Of a stretch of 17,722 nt of DNA, positions 1-6,656 are shown piece by piece; within the stretch, counting starts at the first letter, position 1, and each line of letters opens with the position of its first letter. The notes beneath the pieces were generated by a model. The model was not told the DNA's origin, ran no database searches, and saw only the letters and a list, made by a program, of their open reading frames with translations. The stretch covers positions 1 to 17,722 of the forward strand of contig VAYG01000021.1 of NCBI GenBank assembly GCA_005885015.1, given 5' to 3'. Both the position numbers and the translations under genes were made by a program. The DNA is from Actinomycetota bacterium. GTDB lineage: Bacteria > Actinomycetota > UBA4738.

Positions 1-2
1 AA

Positions 3-692
3 CAGGGACAGCCGGAGACGCTCAAGCTCATCGACTTCCTGTCGGACCTCTCGGGGCGGAAGATCCGGGAGGACTCGGGGATCTCCATCAAGCCGATCTC
101 GGTCATGGGCACCAAGCGGATCGTGACCTACGCCTTCGAGTACGCCAGGAAGTACGGACGGAAGAAGGTCACCGCCGTGCACAAGGCGAACATCATGAAG
201 TTCACCGACGGGCTGTTCCTGGCCACGGGGCGAGAGGTCGCCGACAGCTATCCGGACATCGCGTTCGAGGACCGCATCGTCGACAACCTGTCCATGCAGC
301 TGGTCCAGCGGCCCGAGGAGTACGACGTCCTGGTTCTCCCCAACCTGTACGGGGACATCGTCAGCGACCTGTGCGCGGGGCTGATCGGGGGCCTTGGGGT
401 CGCTCCCGGGGCGAACATCGGGGATCGTGCGGCGGTCTTCGAGGCCACCCACGGCAGCGCCCCCAAGTACAAGGGGCAGAACAAGGTGAACCCGATGGCC
501 ATGATGCTCTCGGGCGTGCTGATGCTCCGGCACCTCGAGGAGGAGAGCGCGGCCGACCGGCTGGAGGCAGCCATCGCCGCCGTCATCGCCGAGGGGAAGT
601 CGGTCACCTACGACATGAAGCCGACCCGGGACGACCCCACCGCGGTGGGGACCAGTCAGGTGGCCGACGCGGTGATCGCGAAGCTCGGCTGA
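3..692 (+). CDS. icd: Isocitrate dehydrogenase, probably NADP-dependent (5' end outside window)
   Basis: This is the C-terminal part of a decarboxylating isocitrate/isopropylmalate dehydrogenase-family protein, which converts isocitrate to 2-oxoglutarate and CO2 in the cytoplasm. The frame is open from base 3, 34 codons before the first internal ATG (105), so the true start is off the left edge. Visible motifs are VHKANIMKFTDG (substrate and metal region), NLYGDIVSD (metal-binding aspartates) and the nucleotide loop HGSAPKYKGQNKVNP. In E. coli isocitrate dehydrogenase the matching residues Lys344, Tyr345, Val351 and Tyr391 bind the NADP 2'-phosphate. Here K-Y and V occur in the loop and the later VTYD supplies the tyrosine, but the Arg395 position is not clearly kept. 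The catalytic N-terminal RENxE-type motif lies outside the window, so the choice of isocitrate dehydrogenase over a related enzyme rests on this C-terminal half. A paralogue lies at 4771-5850 on the opposite strand. Confidence 0.88.
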   Translation, partial: QGQPETLKLIDFLSDLSGRKIREDSGISIKPISVMGTKRIVTYAFEYARKYGRKKVTAVHKANIMKFTDGLFLATGREVADSYPDIAFEDRIVDNLSMQLVQRPEEYDVLVLPNLYGDIVSDLCAGLIGGLGVAPGANIGDRAAVFEATHGSAPKYKGQNKVNPMAMMLSGVLMLRHLEEESAADRLEAAIAAVIAEGKSVTYDMKPTRDDPTAVGTSQVADAVIAKLG

Positions 693-709
693 GCACGAGG
701 GGCATTCAA

Positions 710-728
710 GGCCGGGAGGCCGCCGGCC
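710..728 (+). terminator. Weak GC hairpin after icd
   Basis: A 6-bp inverted repeat (GGCCGG/CCGGCC) with a 7-base loop lies 18 bases after the icd stop and before pilT. It has no U-tract. It could be a U-less terminator or a chance structure in GC-rich DNA. Confidence 0.25.
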
Positions 729-779
729 GATTCCTCTGGGAAAGGCGTCCTGCGTCCGCCTGCCCTCTGGAGGAGGCCC

Positions 780-1865
780 GTGCAAGACATCGACCTGGCT
801 GCCCTGCTACGCACGCTCGCCGAGCACGACGGATCCGACCTGCATCTGAAGGTCGGCTCGCCTCCCATCATCCGGGTGGACGGCCATCTCCGCCGGCTGG
901 AGGGAAACCGCCTGACGCCGCAGGACACCCAGCTCCTGGCCCAGCAGATCATGCCGCCGGATCGCCGCGGCTGGCTGGACCAGAAGAAGGAGACGGACTT
1001 CGCCCTGTCCGTGCCCGGGGTCGGGCGCTTCCGGGCAAACGTGTTCTACCAGCGTGGCTCGATCAGCCTGGTCCTCCGCCGGGTCCGCGTGGGCAGTAAG
1101 TCCTACGAGGACCTCGGCCTTCCCCCTGTGGTGAGCCAGCTGGCCGACGCCCCCCGCGGGCTGATCCTGGTCACCGGACCGACCGGCGCCGGGAAGACCA
1201 CCACGCTCGCCTGCATGATCGATCAGATCAACAACACTCGCCCGGTCCACATCGTGACCATCGAGGAGCCGATCGAGGTGCTCCACCCCGACCGCCAGGC
1301 CACCGTGAACCAGCGGGAGGTCGGCATGGACACCGACAGTTACGCCGCGGCCATGCGCTCCGTGGTTCGGCAGGACCCGGACGTGATCCTCATCGGTGAG
1401 ATGCGAGACGCCGAGACAGTGTGGGCCGCGCTGGCCGCCGGTGAGACCGGGCACCTGGTGCTCTCCACGCTGCACACCTCCGACGCCGTGGAGACCGTCA
1501 ACCGCATCGTCGACTTCTTCCCCCCGTATCAGCAGCATCAGGTTCGGGTGACCCTGTCCAGCGTCATGCGCGGGGTCATCTGCATGCGGCTGGTCCCGCG
1601 GGCCGGCGGAGGCCGGATCCCAGCCGTCGAGGTGCTGGTCAACAACGGGCGGGTCGCCGACCGGATCCAGGAGCCCAGCCGGACCTCGGAGATCCACGAG
1701 ATCATCGCCGAAGGCGAGTACTACGGCATGCAGACCTTCGATCAGTCCCTCCTCGGACTGGTTCGGAACGGGCTGGTCACGGTGGAGGACGCGCTCCGGG
1801 CATCCTCGCAGCCTCACGACTTCATGCTCATGCTGGAGCAGGCAGGGCTGAAGGTCAGCGCGTAG
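780..1865 (+). CDS. pilT: Type IV pilus retraction ATPase, PilT/PilU family
   Basis: This 361-residue protein has the usual length of the PilT twitching-motility ATPase, a cytoplasmic hexamer at the pilus base that powers pilus retraction and depolymerisation. An N-terminal PAS-like domain (about 1-100) is followed by a RecA-like ATPase core. Walker A GPTGAGKT is at 133-140, the Asp-box TIEEPIEV at 160-167, Walker B DPDVILIGEMRD at 199-210, and the His-box with STLHTSDAVETVNRI at about 229-243. The C-terminal segment reads EGEYYGMQTFDQSL. This resembles PilT/PilU and actinobacterial or Chloroflexi-type relatives more than the classical AIRNLIRE motif. The GTG start at 780 is chosen for the GGAGGAGG just upstream (769-776). 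No other pilus gene is in the window; the neighbours are TCA-cycle genes, so the partners must be encoded elsewhere. PilU, or a PilT that also serves DNA uptake, is an alternative. Confidence 0.93.
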   Translation: MQDIDLAALLRTLAEHDGSDLHLKVGSPPIIRVDGHLRRLEGNRLTPQDTQLLAQQIMPPDRRGWLDQKKETDFALSVPGVGRFRANVFYQRGSISLVLRRVRVGSKSYEDLGLPPVVSQLADAPRGLILVTGPTGAGKTTTLACMIDQINNTRPVHIVTIEEPIEVLHPDRQATVNQREVGMDTDSYAAAMRSVVRQDPDVILIGEMRDAETVWAALAAGETGHLVLSTLHTSDAVETVNRIVDFFPPYQQHQVRVTLSSVMRGVICMRLVPRAGGGRIPAVEVLVNNGRVADRIQEPSRTSEIHEIIAEGEYYGMQTFDQSLLGLVRNGLVTVEDALRASSQPHDFMLMLEQAGLKVSA

Positions 1866-1873
1866 GCCAATCC

Positions 1874-1893
1874 GGCCGGGTTCGACCCCGGCC
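1874..1893 (+). terminator. GC hairpin after pilT
   Basis: A perfect 7-bp inverted repeat (GGCCGGG/CCCGGCC) with a 6-base loop starts 9 bases after the pilT stop. There is no T-run, so this would be a U-less hairpin terminator of the kind proposed for actinobacteria. Confidence 0.45.
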
Positions 1894-1992
1894 AACCCCG
1901 CCGGTCCCCCGCGCGATCATCGGGTGGTTCGTCGTCCGTCCCGCGATCTCTCGTAGGATTCGTCCGCGTTTCCCGAACGACGGAGGCGAAGC

Positions 1993-2922
1993 ATGCGAGT
2001 GACGGTTGTGGGCAGCGGGTTCGTGGGAGCCACCGCGGCGATGCGGATCGTCCAGAAGGGATTGGCGGACGACGTGGTGATGATCGACATCGTCGAGGAC
2101 CTGCCGCAGGGCCTGGCCCTTGACATGATGGAGTCGGCGCCGATCGAGGGGTTCGAGCCGAACGTCCGGGGGACCAACTACTACGCGGACACCGCGGGGT
2201 CCGACGTCGTGGTGATCACGGCCGGCCTTCCCCGGCAACCGGGGATGAGCCGGATGGACCTGCTCGGGAAGAACGCGGGGATCATCCGCGACGCAATCGG
2301 AAAGGTGGCCGCGGGGTCTGCTCGGGCCATCCTCATCGTCGTCACCAACCCCCTCGACGAGATGACCTACCTGGCGGCGGAGGTCTCCGGCTTCCCGAAG
2401 CAGAGGGTCATGGGGATGGCCGGCGTGCTCGACTCGTCCCGCCTCCGCTATTTCATCTCCGAAGGGCTGGGGGTATCACCGGCGCGGGTGGAGGCCATGA
2501 CGCTGGGATCCCACGGCGAGTCGATGGTCCCGCTGCCCCGGCACGCCAAGGTCGAGGGCAAGCCCCTGGCCGAGTTAGTGGACGAGGCGACATTGGAGCG
2601 CCTGTACCAGCGGACCAGGGACGCCGGCGCCGAGATCGTGGCGCTGCTCAAGAAGGGAAGCGCCTACTACGCGCCCTCCGCGGCCATCGCCCAGATGGTG
2701 AACGCGATCGCGGGGGACACGAATGAGGTTCTGCCGGTCTGCGCGTGGTGCACGGGGCAGTACGGCATCGACGGCGTCTACGTGGGGGTGCCGGCGCGGC
2801 TCGGCCGCGCCGGCGTGGAGGAGATCGTGGAGCTCGACCTGAACCAGGAGGAGCTGGCCGCCCTCCGCACTGCCGCCGAAGGCATCCGGGCCAAGTGCGC
2901 GGACCTGGCCAAGCTCGGCTGA
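1993..2922 (+). CDS. mdh: Malate dehydrogenase (LDH-like type)
   Basis: This 309-residue NAD-dependent malate dehydrogenase of the lactate/malate dehydrogenase superfamily interconverts malate and oxaloacetate in the TCA cycle. The Rossmann motif GSGFVG is at 7-12, with an acidic residue (Asp32) after beta-strand 2, as expected for NAD. The substrate loop PRQPGMSRMDLL has Arg81 at the position where lactate dehydrogenases have Gln, which is the residue that marks malate specificity. Other substrate and catalytic residues are Arg87, Asn119 (TNP), Asp147 and Arg150 (DSSRLR) and His174 in GSHGES; the last motif is more often GGHGDS. The ATG start follows GGAGG (1981-1985). A TAGGAT hexamer at 1954-1959 could be a -10 box, but I see no good -35. 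It is separated from pilT by a hairpin and is probably transcribed with the ABC-F gene 36 bases downstream. Confidence 0.95.
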   Translation: MRVTVVGSGFVGATAAMRIVQKGLADDVVMIDIVEDLPQGLALDMMESAPIEGFEPNVRGTNYYADTAGSDVVVITAGLPRQPGMSRMDLLGKNAGIIRDAIGKVAAGSARAILIVVTNPLDEMTYLAAEVSGFPKQRVMGMAGVLDSSRLRYFISEGLGVSPARVEAMTLGSHGESMVPLPRHAKVEGKPLAELVDEATLERLYQRTRDAGAEIVALLKKGSAYYAPSAAIAQMVNAIAGDTNEVLPVCAWCTGQYGIDGVYVGVPARLGRAGVEEIVELDLNQEELAALRTAAEGIRAKCADLAKLG

Positions 2923-2958
2923 GGGCCGCTCGCTCCGAGGCTGGATAATCGAGCCGTC

Positions 2959-4548
2959 ATGCTCCAGGTTCGCGACCTCGCCATCGAAGCCGGTGGGCTC
3001 CCGCTGCTCGCGGGCGCCTCGTTCTCGCTGCACGCCGGGGAGAAGGTCGGGCTGGTGGGCCGGAACGGCGCGGGGAAGACCACCCTGCTCCAGGTGCTGG
3101 CGGGAGAAGCGGAGCCCACCGCGGGCATGGTGCTCCGGGGTGGGCGAACGGGCTATCTTCGCCAGGACCCCAAGGCCCGCCTCGGGGACCCCGGCTCCAC
3201 GTCGGTGGTGCACATCCTGGAGGGCAGGGGCCTGGCCGCGATGGCCGACCGGCTGGAGAAGCTTCGGCTTGCCGTCGAGGAACGCCCCTCGGAGCGCAAC
3301 GTCGCCCGCTTCTCTCGAGCCGAGGAAACGTACCGGCACGCCGGCGGGTACGCGGCGGACGCCGAGGCCCGGCGCATGGCGGCCGGCCTGGGACTTGCCC
3401 CCGACCGGCTCGACCGTCCGGTGAGGGTCCTCTCCGGAGGGGAGAGGCGGCGGCTGGAGCTGGCCCGGATCCTCTTCGCCGGGACCGACCTCCTGCTCCT
3501 TGACGAGCCCACCAACCACCTCGACAACGACGCCAAGGCCTGGCTGATGAAGTTCCTCGCATCCTTTCGAGGCGCCCTGCTGGTGGTGAGCCACGACCTG
3601 GTCCTGTTGGACCGGTCGATCACCAGGGTGCTCCACCTCGACGACGGTGGACTGGTGGAGTACCGGGGGACGTACTCCCAGTACCGGACCGCGCGCCGGC
3701 AGGACGAGGAGCGCCTGGCCCGCACCGCCGCGCGCCAGCAGGCGGAGATCAAGCGGCTCTCGTCGCTGGCCGACTCGATGCGCCATTCCACGGAGAAGCG
3801 GGCTCGCAAGGCGAAGACGCTCGACACGCGAGTGGAACGGCTGAGGTCCCAGGCCGTGGCGGCGCCGAAGCGGCAGCGGAAGGTCAACGTCCGGTTCCCG
3901 ACTCCTCCACGCTCGGGGAGCGTGCCCCTCGCCGTCCAGGGGCTGGCCAAGAGCTACGGTGGGCCGGCCGTGTTCGAGGGGGTGACGTTCGACGTGGGGC
4001 GCGGCGAGCGCCTGCTGGTCCTCGGGCTCAACGGAGCGGGCAAGACCTCGCTGCTGCGCATCCTGGCCGGCCAGTCCGAGCCCGACCGCGGTCTCGTCCG
4101 GATCCTGTCCGCCGTCTCCGTCGGCTACTACGCCCAGGAGCACGAGGGGATCCGGCCTGGCATGAGCGTCCTGGCCCACATGCGGTCGCAATCCGACGCT
4201 CCCGACGAGAGCTTGCGCGGGTTGCTGGGGATGTTCGAGCTTCGGGGGGACAGGGCGTTGCAGGACGCCGGCACCCTTTCGGGCGGCGAGAAGACGAAGC
4301 TGGCCCTGGCCCAGCTGGTGGCCGGCCGGCACAATCTCCTGCTCCTGGACGAGCCGACCAACAACCTTGACCCGCCCGCGCGCGAGGCGGTGGCCCTGGC
4401 GCTGGGAGGGTGGCCCGGCACCATGGTCCTGGTCAGCCACGACACGGACTTCGTCCGGGCCCTCCAGCCCGACCGGGTCCTGTTCATGCCGGAGGGCGCG
4501 CTCGATTACTGGAGCGACGATCTCGTCGATCTGGTGTCCCTGGCCTGA
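2959..4548 (+). CDS. ABC-F family ATPase (ribosome-associated type)
   Basis: This 529-residue protein has two ABC ATPase domains on one chain and no membrane segments, the layout of ABC-F proteins. These act on the ribosome in translation control, rescue or antibiotic protection rather than in transport. Domain 1 has Walker A GRNGAGKTT (34-42), signature LSGGE (158-162) and Walker B LLLDEPTNHLD (179-189). A charged, helical Arg/Lys/Glu-rich linker (about 240-310) matches the ABC-F interdomain arm. Domain 2 has GLNGAGKTS (356-364), LSGGE (440-444) and LLLDEPTNNLD (461-471). Both catalytic glutamates are present. The subfamily (EttA, Uup, or a resistance type such as Vga/Msr) cannot be settled by eye. 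The ATG at 2959 has only a weak upstream GAGG. A GATAAT hexamer ends 9 bases before it, so a short-leader or leaderless transcript is possible. The 59-aa gene follows after 7 bases. Confidence 0.92.
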   Translation: MLQVRDLAIEAGGLPLLAGASFSLHAGEKVGLVGRNGAGKTTLLQVLAGEAEPTAGMVLRGGRTGYLRQDPKARLGDPGSTSVVHILEGRGLAAMADRLEKLRLAVEERPSERNVARFSRAEETYRHAGGYAADAEARRMAAGLGLAPDRLDRPVRVLSGGERRRLELARILFAGTDLLLLDEPTNHLDNDAKAWLMKFLASFRGALLVVSHDLVLLDRSITRVLHLDDGGLVEYRGTYSQYRTARRQDEERLARTAARQQAEIKRLSSLADSMRHSTEKRARKAKTLDTRVERLRSQAVAAPKRQRKVNVRFPTPPRSGSVPLAVQGLAKSYGGPAVFEGVTFDVGRGERLLVLGLNGAGKTSLLRILAGQSEPDRGLVRILSAVSVGYYAQEHEGIRPGMSVLAHMRSQSDAPDESLRGLLGMFELRGDRALQDAGTLSGGEKTKLALAQLVAGRHNLLLLDEPTNNLDPPAREAVALALGGWPGTMVLVSHDTDFVRALQPDRVLFMPEGALDYWSDDLVDLVSLA

Positions 4549-4555
4549 GGGGTCG

Positions 4556-4735
4556 ATGGTGGGAGGAGACGACCGGAACCACGTCGGCGACTACGTCCGG
4601 CAGTTCTTCTCGAACTGGAACGAGTACGACGCGCCCCTGTCCCGAAAGGTCTGGCTGACCCTGAAGAACCGGGCCCGGTCGGTGGCGCCACCGTTCAAGG
4701 GTTGCTGCGGCCACCACGGCGAACCCGGCTGTTGA
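4556..4735 (+). CDS. Small Cys-rich protein with CCGxxGEPGC tail (59 aa)
   Basis: This short ORF starts with ATG 7 bases after the ABC-F stop, behind a GAGGGG ribosome binding site (4547-4552) that overlaps that stop codon, so it is probably co-transcribed and translationally coupled. The 59-residue product has a polar N-terminal half with aromatic residues (VRQFFSNWNEYDAPLSRKVW), a basic stretch (TLKNRARS) and a C-terminal FKGCCGHHGEPGC. Three cysteines and two histidines within the last dozen residues suggest a metal site or a redox motif. It has no signal peptide or membrane segment. I recall similar short C-terminal CCG-GEPGC motifs in uncharacterised bacterial proteins but know no function, and I assign none. 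Confidence 0.7.
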   Translation: MVGGDDRNHVGDYVRQFFSNWNEYDAPLSRKVWLTLKNRARSVAPPFKGCCGHHGEPGC

Positions 4736-4770
4736 CAGGCGAAGCGGGCCGCCGGTCGGGGGCCGGGAGA

Positions 4771-5850
4771 CTAGGCACTCCCCAGGACCTCGGCAGCCTT
4801 GTCGGCGATGGCCCGGGCCATGCCCTCCGTGCTGGCGGTCCCTCCGAGGTCCGGAGTGAGAGCCGAACTCTCCCGGAGGACCGACTGAACGGCGTCGCGG
4901 ATGACGCGCGCGGCGCGACCCTCCCCCAGGTGGTCGAGCATCATCGCCCCCGACAGGACGATGGCGACGGGGTTGGCCGCGCCCTTTCCGGCGATGTCCG
5001 GGGCGCTCCCGTGGACCGGTTCGAACAGCGCGTACTCCCAGCCGAGGTTCGCCCCAGGAGCCACTCCCAACCCCCCGACCAGACCGGCACACAGGTCGCT
5101 GACGATGTCCCCGTACAGATTGGGAAGGAGCAGCAGGTCCAGGGACTCGGGCTCTGAAGCGACCCGGAGGGCGAGTTCGTCGATCTGGCAGCTCTCGAAC
5201 TCGACGTCCGGATACGCCGCGGCCTCCTCGGCCGCCGTGCGGAGGAAGACGCCGTCGGAGAACCGCATGATGTTCGCCTTGTGGCCGACGGTGACCTTGC
5301 CCCGGCCGTGCCGCCTGGCGAAGTCGAAGGCGAAGGCCACCACCCGCCGGGTCCCCGTGATGCTGATCGGCTTCACGGTGACGCCGGCGTCCGCAGGCAC
5401 GTCGAGGCCCGCAAGAGAGCGCAGCTCGTCGCGAAGACGCTGGAGTTCGGCGCTCCCTCGCTCGAACTCGATCCCCGCGTACAGGTCCTCGGTGTTCTCC
5501 CGGATCACCACGATGTCCACCCGCGGATGCCGTGACGGCAGCCCGGGCAGCTTGAGGGCGGGACGAACCGCGGCGAACAGGTCGAGCTCCTGACGTAGGG
5601 CCACGTTGACGCTCCGAAACCCCGTCCCGACCGGTGTGGCGATCGGACCCTTCAGGGCGGTGCGGTTCCTCCGGATCGACTCGATGACCCGGTCCGGAAG
5701 CGGGGTGCCCTCCCGGGCGGCGACGGCCGCCCCGGCCTCCTGGATGTCCCACTCGATCTGGGCGCCGGTCGCCGCGATGACCATCCGGGCGGCCTCCGAC
5801 ACCTCCGGGCCGATCCCATCCCCTGGGATCAGCGTCACGCGGTGAGCCAC
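4771..5850 (-). CDS. Isocitrate dehydrogenase-family enzyme, probably NAD-dependent
   Basis: This complete 359-residue protein belongs to the isocitrate/isopropylmalate dehydrogenase family. It begins with the typical LIPGDGIGPEV (7-17). RENTEDLYAGIE (117-128) places it with isocitrate or homoisocitrate dehydrogenases rather than isopropylmalate dehydrogenase, which usually has RELTGG. Further motifs are KANIMRFSDG (191-200), NLYGDIVSD (244-252) and the nucleotide loop HGSAPDIAGKGAANP (280-294). The Asp-Ile and Ala in that loop are the residues found in NAD-using members, in contrast to the Lys-Tyr and Val of the paralogue at 3-692. Homoisocitrate or tartrate-type dehydrogenase activity remains possible. 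The GTG start at 5850 has no Shine-Dalgarno sequence, but a TAATCT hexamer six bases upstream suggests a leaderless message. The gene converges with the icd-mdh-ABC-F side of the window. Confidence 0.9.
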   Translation of the reverse strand: MAHRVTLIPGDGIGPEVSEAARMVIAATGAQIEWDIQEAGAAVAAREGTPLPDRVIESIRRNRTALKGPIATPVGTGFRSVNVALRQELDLFAAVRPALKLPGLPSRHPRVDIVVIRENTEDLYAGIEFERGSAELQRLRDELRSLAGLDVPADAGVTVKPISITGTRRVVAFAFDFARRHGRGKVTVGHKANIMRFSDGVFLRTAAEEAAAYPDVEFESCQIDELALRVASEPESLDLLLLPNLYGDIVSDLCAGLVGGLGVAPGANLGWEYALFEPVHGSAPDIAGKGAANPVAIVLSGAMMLDHLGEGRAARVIRDAVQSVLRESSALTPDLGGTASTEGMARAIADKAAEVLGSA

Positions 5851-5856
5851 GAGGGC

Positions 5857-5862
5857 AGATTA
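5857..5862 (-). promoter_or_regulatory. Possible -10 box for a leaderless transcript
   Basis: On the minus strand TAATCT fits the TANNNT -10 pattern and ends six bases before the GTG start of the NAD-type isocitrate dehydrogenase gene. A transcript starting at the usual distance would begin at or beside the GTG. No TTGACA-like -35 box is visible. No Shine-Dalgarno sequence precedes the GTG, which agrees with leaderless translation. Confidence 0.4.
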
Positions 5863-5897
5863 GTGCCCGCTCGACGGCCACTCGGGCGGGATCGGAA

Positions 5898-5915
5898 CTC
5901 GGGGCCGGCCCCGAG
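5898..5915. repeat. 18-bp perfect palindrome, possible operator
   Basis: CTCGGGGCCGGCCCCGAG is its own reverse complement over all 18 bases. It lies in the 296-bp gap between the divergent isocitrate dehydrogenase gene and the secreted-protein gene, about 48-65 bases upstream of the former's GTG. It could bind a dimeric regulator or form a 7-bp hairpin. The high GC content makes shorter palindromes common, but 18 bases is long. Confidence 0.5.
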
Positions 5916-6032
5916 CGTCCTGGAGTCGATCCGAGGGCGAAGGGCGAGACCGGCGTACGATGGGGCGATGGGTTCGTGGGCCGTTCGCCCGCCACATAGG
6001 TCCAATGGACGGGACTCTGGCCCATCTGCTGA

Positions 6033-6060
6033 TTGACACAGAGGCTCTCACCCGGAGAAT
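6033..6060 (+). promoter_or_regulatory. Possible sigma-70-type promoter
   Basis: An exact TTGACA (6033-6038) is followed after 16 bases by GAGAAT (6055-6060), which matches four of six TATAAT positions. It points towards the secreted-protein and L,D-transpeptidase genes, with a leader of about 80 bases. The stretch to 6105 is less GC-rich than its surroundings. A TAGAGT hexamer downstream (6075-6080) is a second possible -10 box, but without a matching -35. Confidence 0.4.
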
Positions 6061-6146
6061 CCCTGGTCGCAGGTTTAGAGTGAGGAATACTAGGAACAAA
6101 GAACTAGGCCCACTCCATCAGGGGAGGGGGCGGCAGGAGACAGGGG

Positions 6147-6653
6147 GTGGGAATGAAGCGGGTTGCCTTCATCGCGGTGGCGGCGTTCTTGCTCCTCCTC
6201 GGAGGATCGAGCCTCAGCCAGGCCGGGGAGAAAGCGGGGTCGCTCCAGTCGACGCAGAAGAAGTCCGGCGAGGCTAGGCTCGAGTGGTCGGGCACGTGCG
6301 CGCTCCACTTCCGGTGGAGTGGCTTCGCACCCGGGACTCCGGGGACGATCACCGTTCACTTCCTCGGCCAGACCGTGACGAAGACCTTCGTGGTGGATTC
6401 GTCCGGGAAGGGGCACAAGCCCTTCCATCTGCGGAAGTACCTGTCGACCCATCCGCAGGCCACGCAGGTCTCCTACACGATCACCGTCGGCGAGGTCACG
6501 AGTTCCGGCTCCGTCACGATCCGCTGCAAGTGCCCCGGCGGCGGCGGTGGCGGCGGCGGCGGCGGTGGCGGCAAGGGCGGCAACGGCGGTGGTGGGGGAA
6601 GCTCGGCGCCTCCGGCCACGCCGGTCTCGTCCCAGCCGGGGTTCGCCGGCTAG
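6147..6653 (+). CDS. Secreted protein with beta-rich domain and polyglycine tail
   Basis: This 168-residue protein is not recognised. Residues 1-26 form a signal peptide: basic MGMKR, hydrophobic VAFIAVAAFLLLLGG, then SLSQA before the likely cut. A compact, beta-rich segment (about 43-129) contains Cys51 and a CKC pair (Cys127, Cys129), possibly a small Ig-like sandwich with a disulfide. A tract of 21 codons, almost all glycine (131-151), leads to a Pro/Ser/Ala tail. The GTG at 6147 is preceded by AGGAG (6135-6139) at 7 bases; ATG at 6153, two codons later, is an equally plausible start. The L,D-transpeptidase gene begins three bases after the TAG stop, so the pair is probably an operon acting at the cell envelope. 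The function is unknown; a wall-associated structural role is a guess from the neighbour. Confidence 0.75.
   Translation: MGMKRVAFIAVAAFLLLLGGSSLSQAGEKAGSLQSTQKKSGEARLEWSGTCALHFRWSGFAPGTPGTITVHFLGQTVTKTFVVDSSGKGHKPFHLRKYLSTHPQATQVSYTITVGEVTSSGSVTIRCKCPGGGGGGGGGGGGKGGNGGGGGSSAPPATPVSSQPGFAG
6537..6599 (+). repeat. GGC/GGT triplet tract encoding polyglycine
   Basis: Twenty-one codons, of which 19 are glycine (mostly GGC and GGT) with one Lys and one Asn, form a low-complexity triplet repeat. Slippage here would change linker length without shifting frame. Confidence 0.85.
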
Positions 6654-6656
6654 CGA

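Noticed and set aside
2575..4440. 621-codon minus-strand open frame opposite mdh and the ABC-F gene
   Set aside because: Its composition is that of an antisense shadow, and it lies fully over two well-supported genes.
2959..4548. ABC transporter ATP-binding protein
   Set aside because: Two ATPase domains on one chain with a charged linker and no membrane partner gene fit ABC-F rather than a transporter.
4484..6025. Long minus-strand open frame (513 codons) overlapping the NAD-type isocitrate dehydrogenase
   Set aside because: It is an Arg/Gly/Pro-rich shadow of the real gene in another frame, with no recognisable motif; such frames are common in GC-rich DNA.
5960..6277. 105-codon + strand open frame in the gap before the secreted protein
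   Set aside because: It runs into the signal-peptide gene in another frame and has no domain, weak start context and shadow-like composition at its end.
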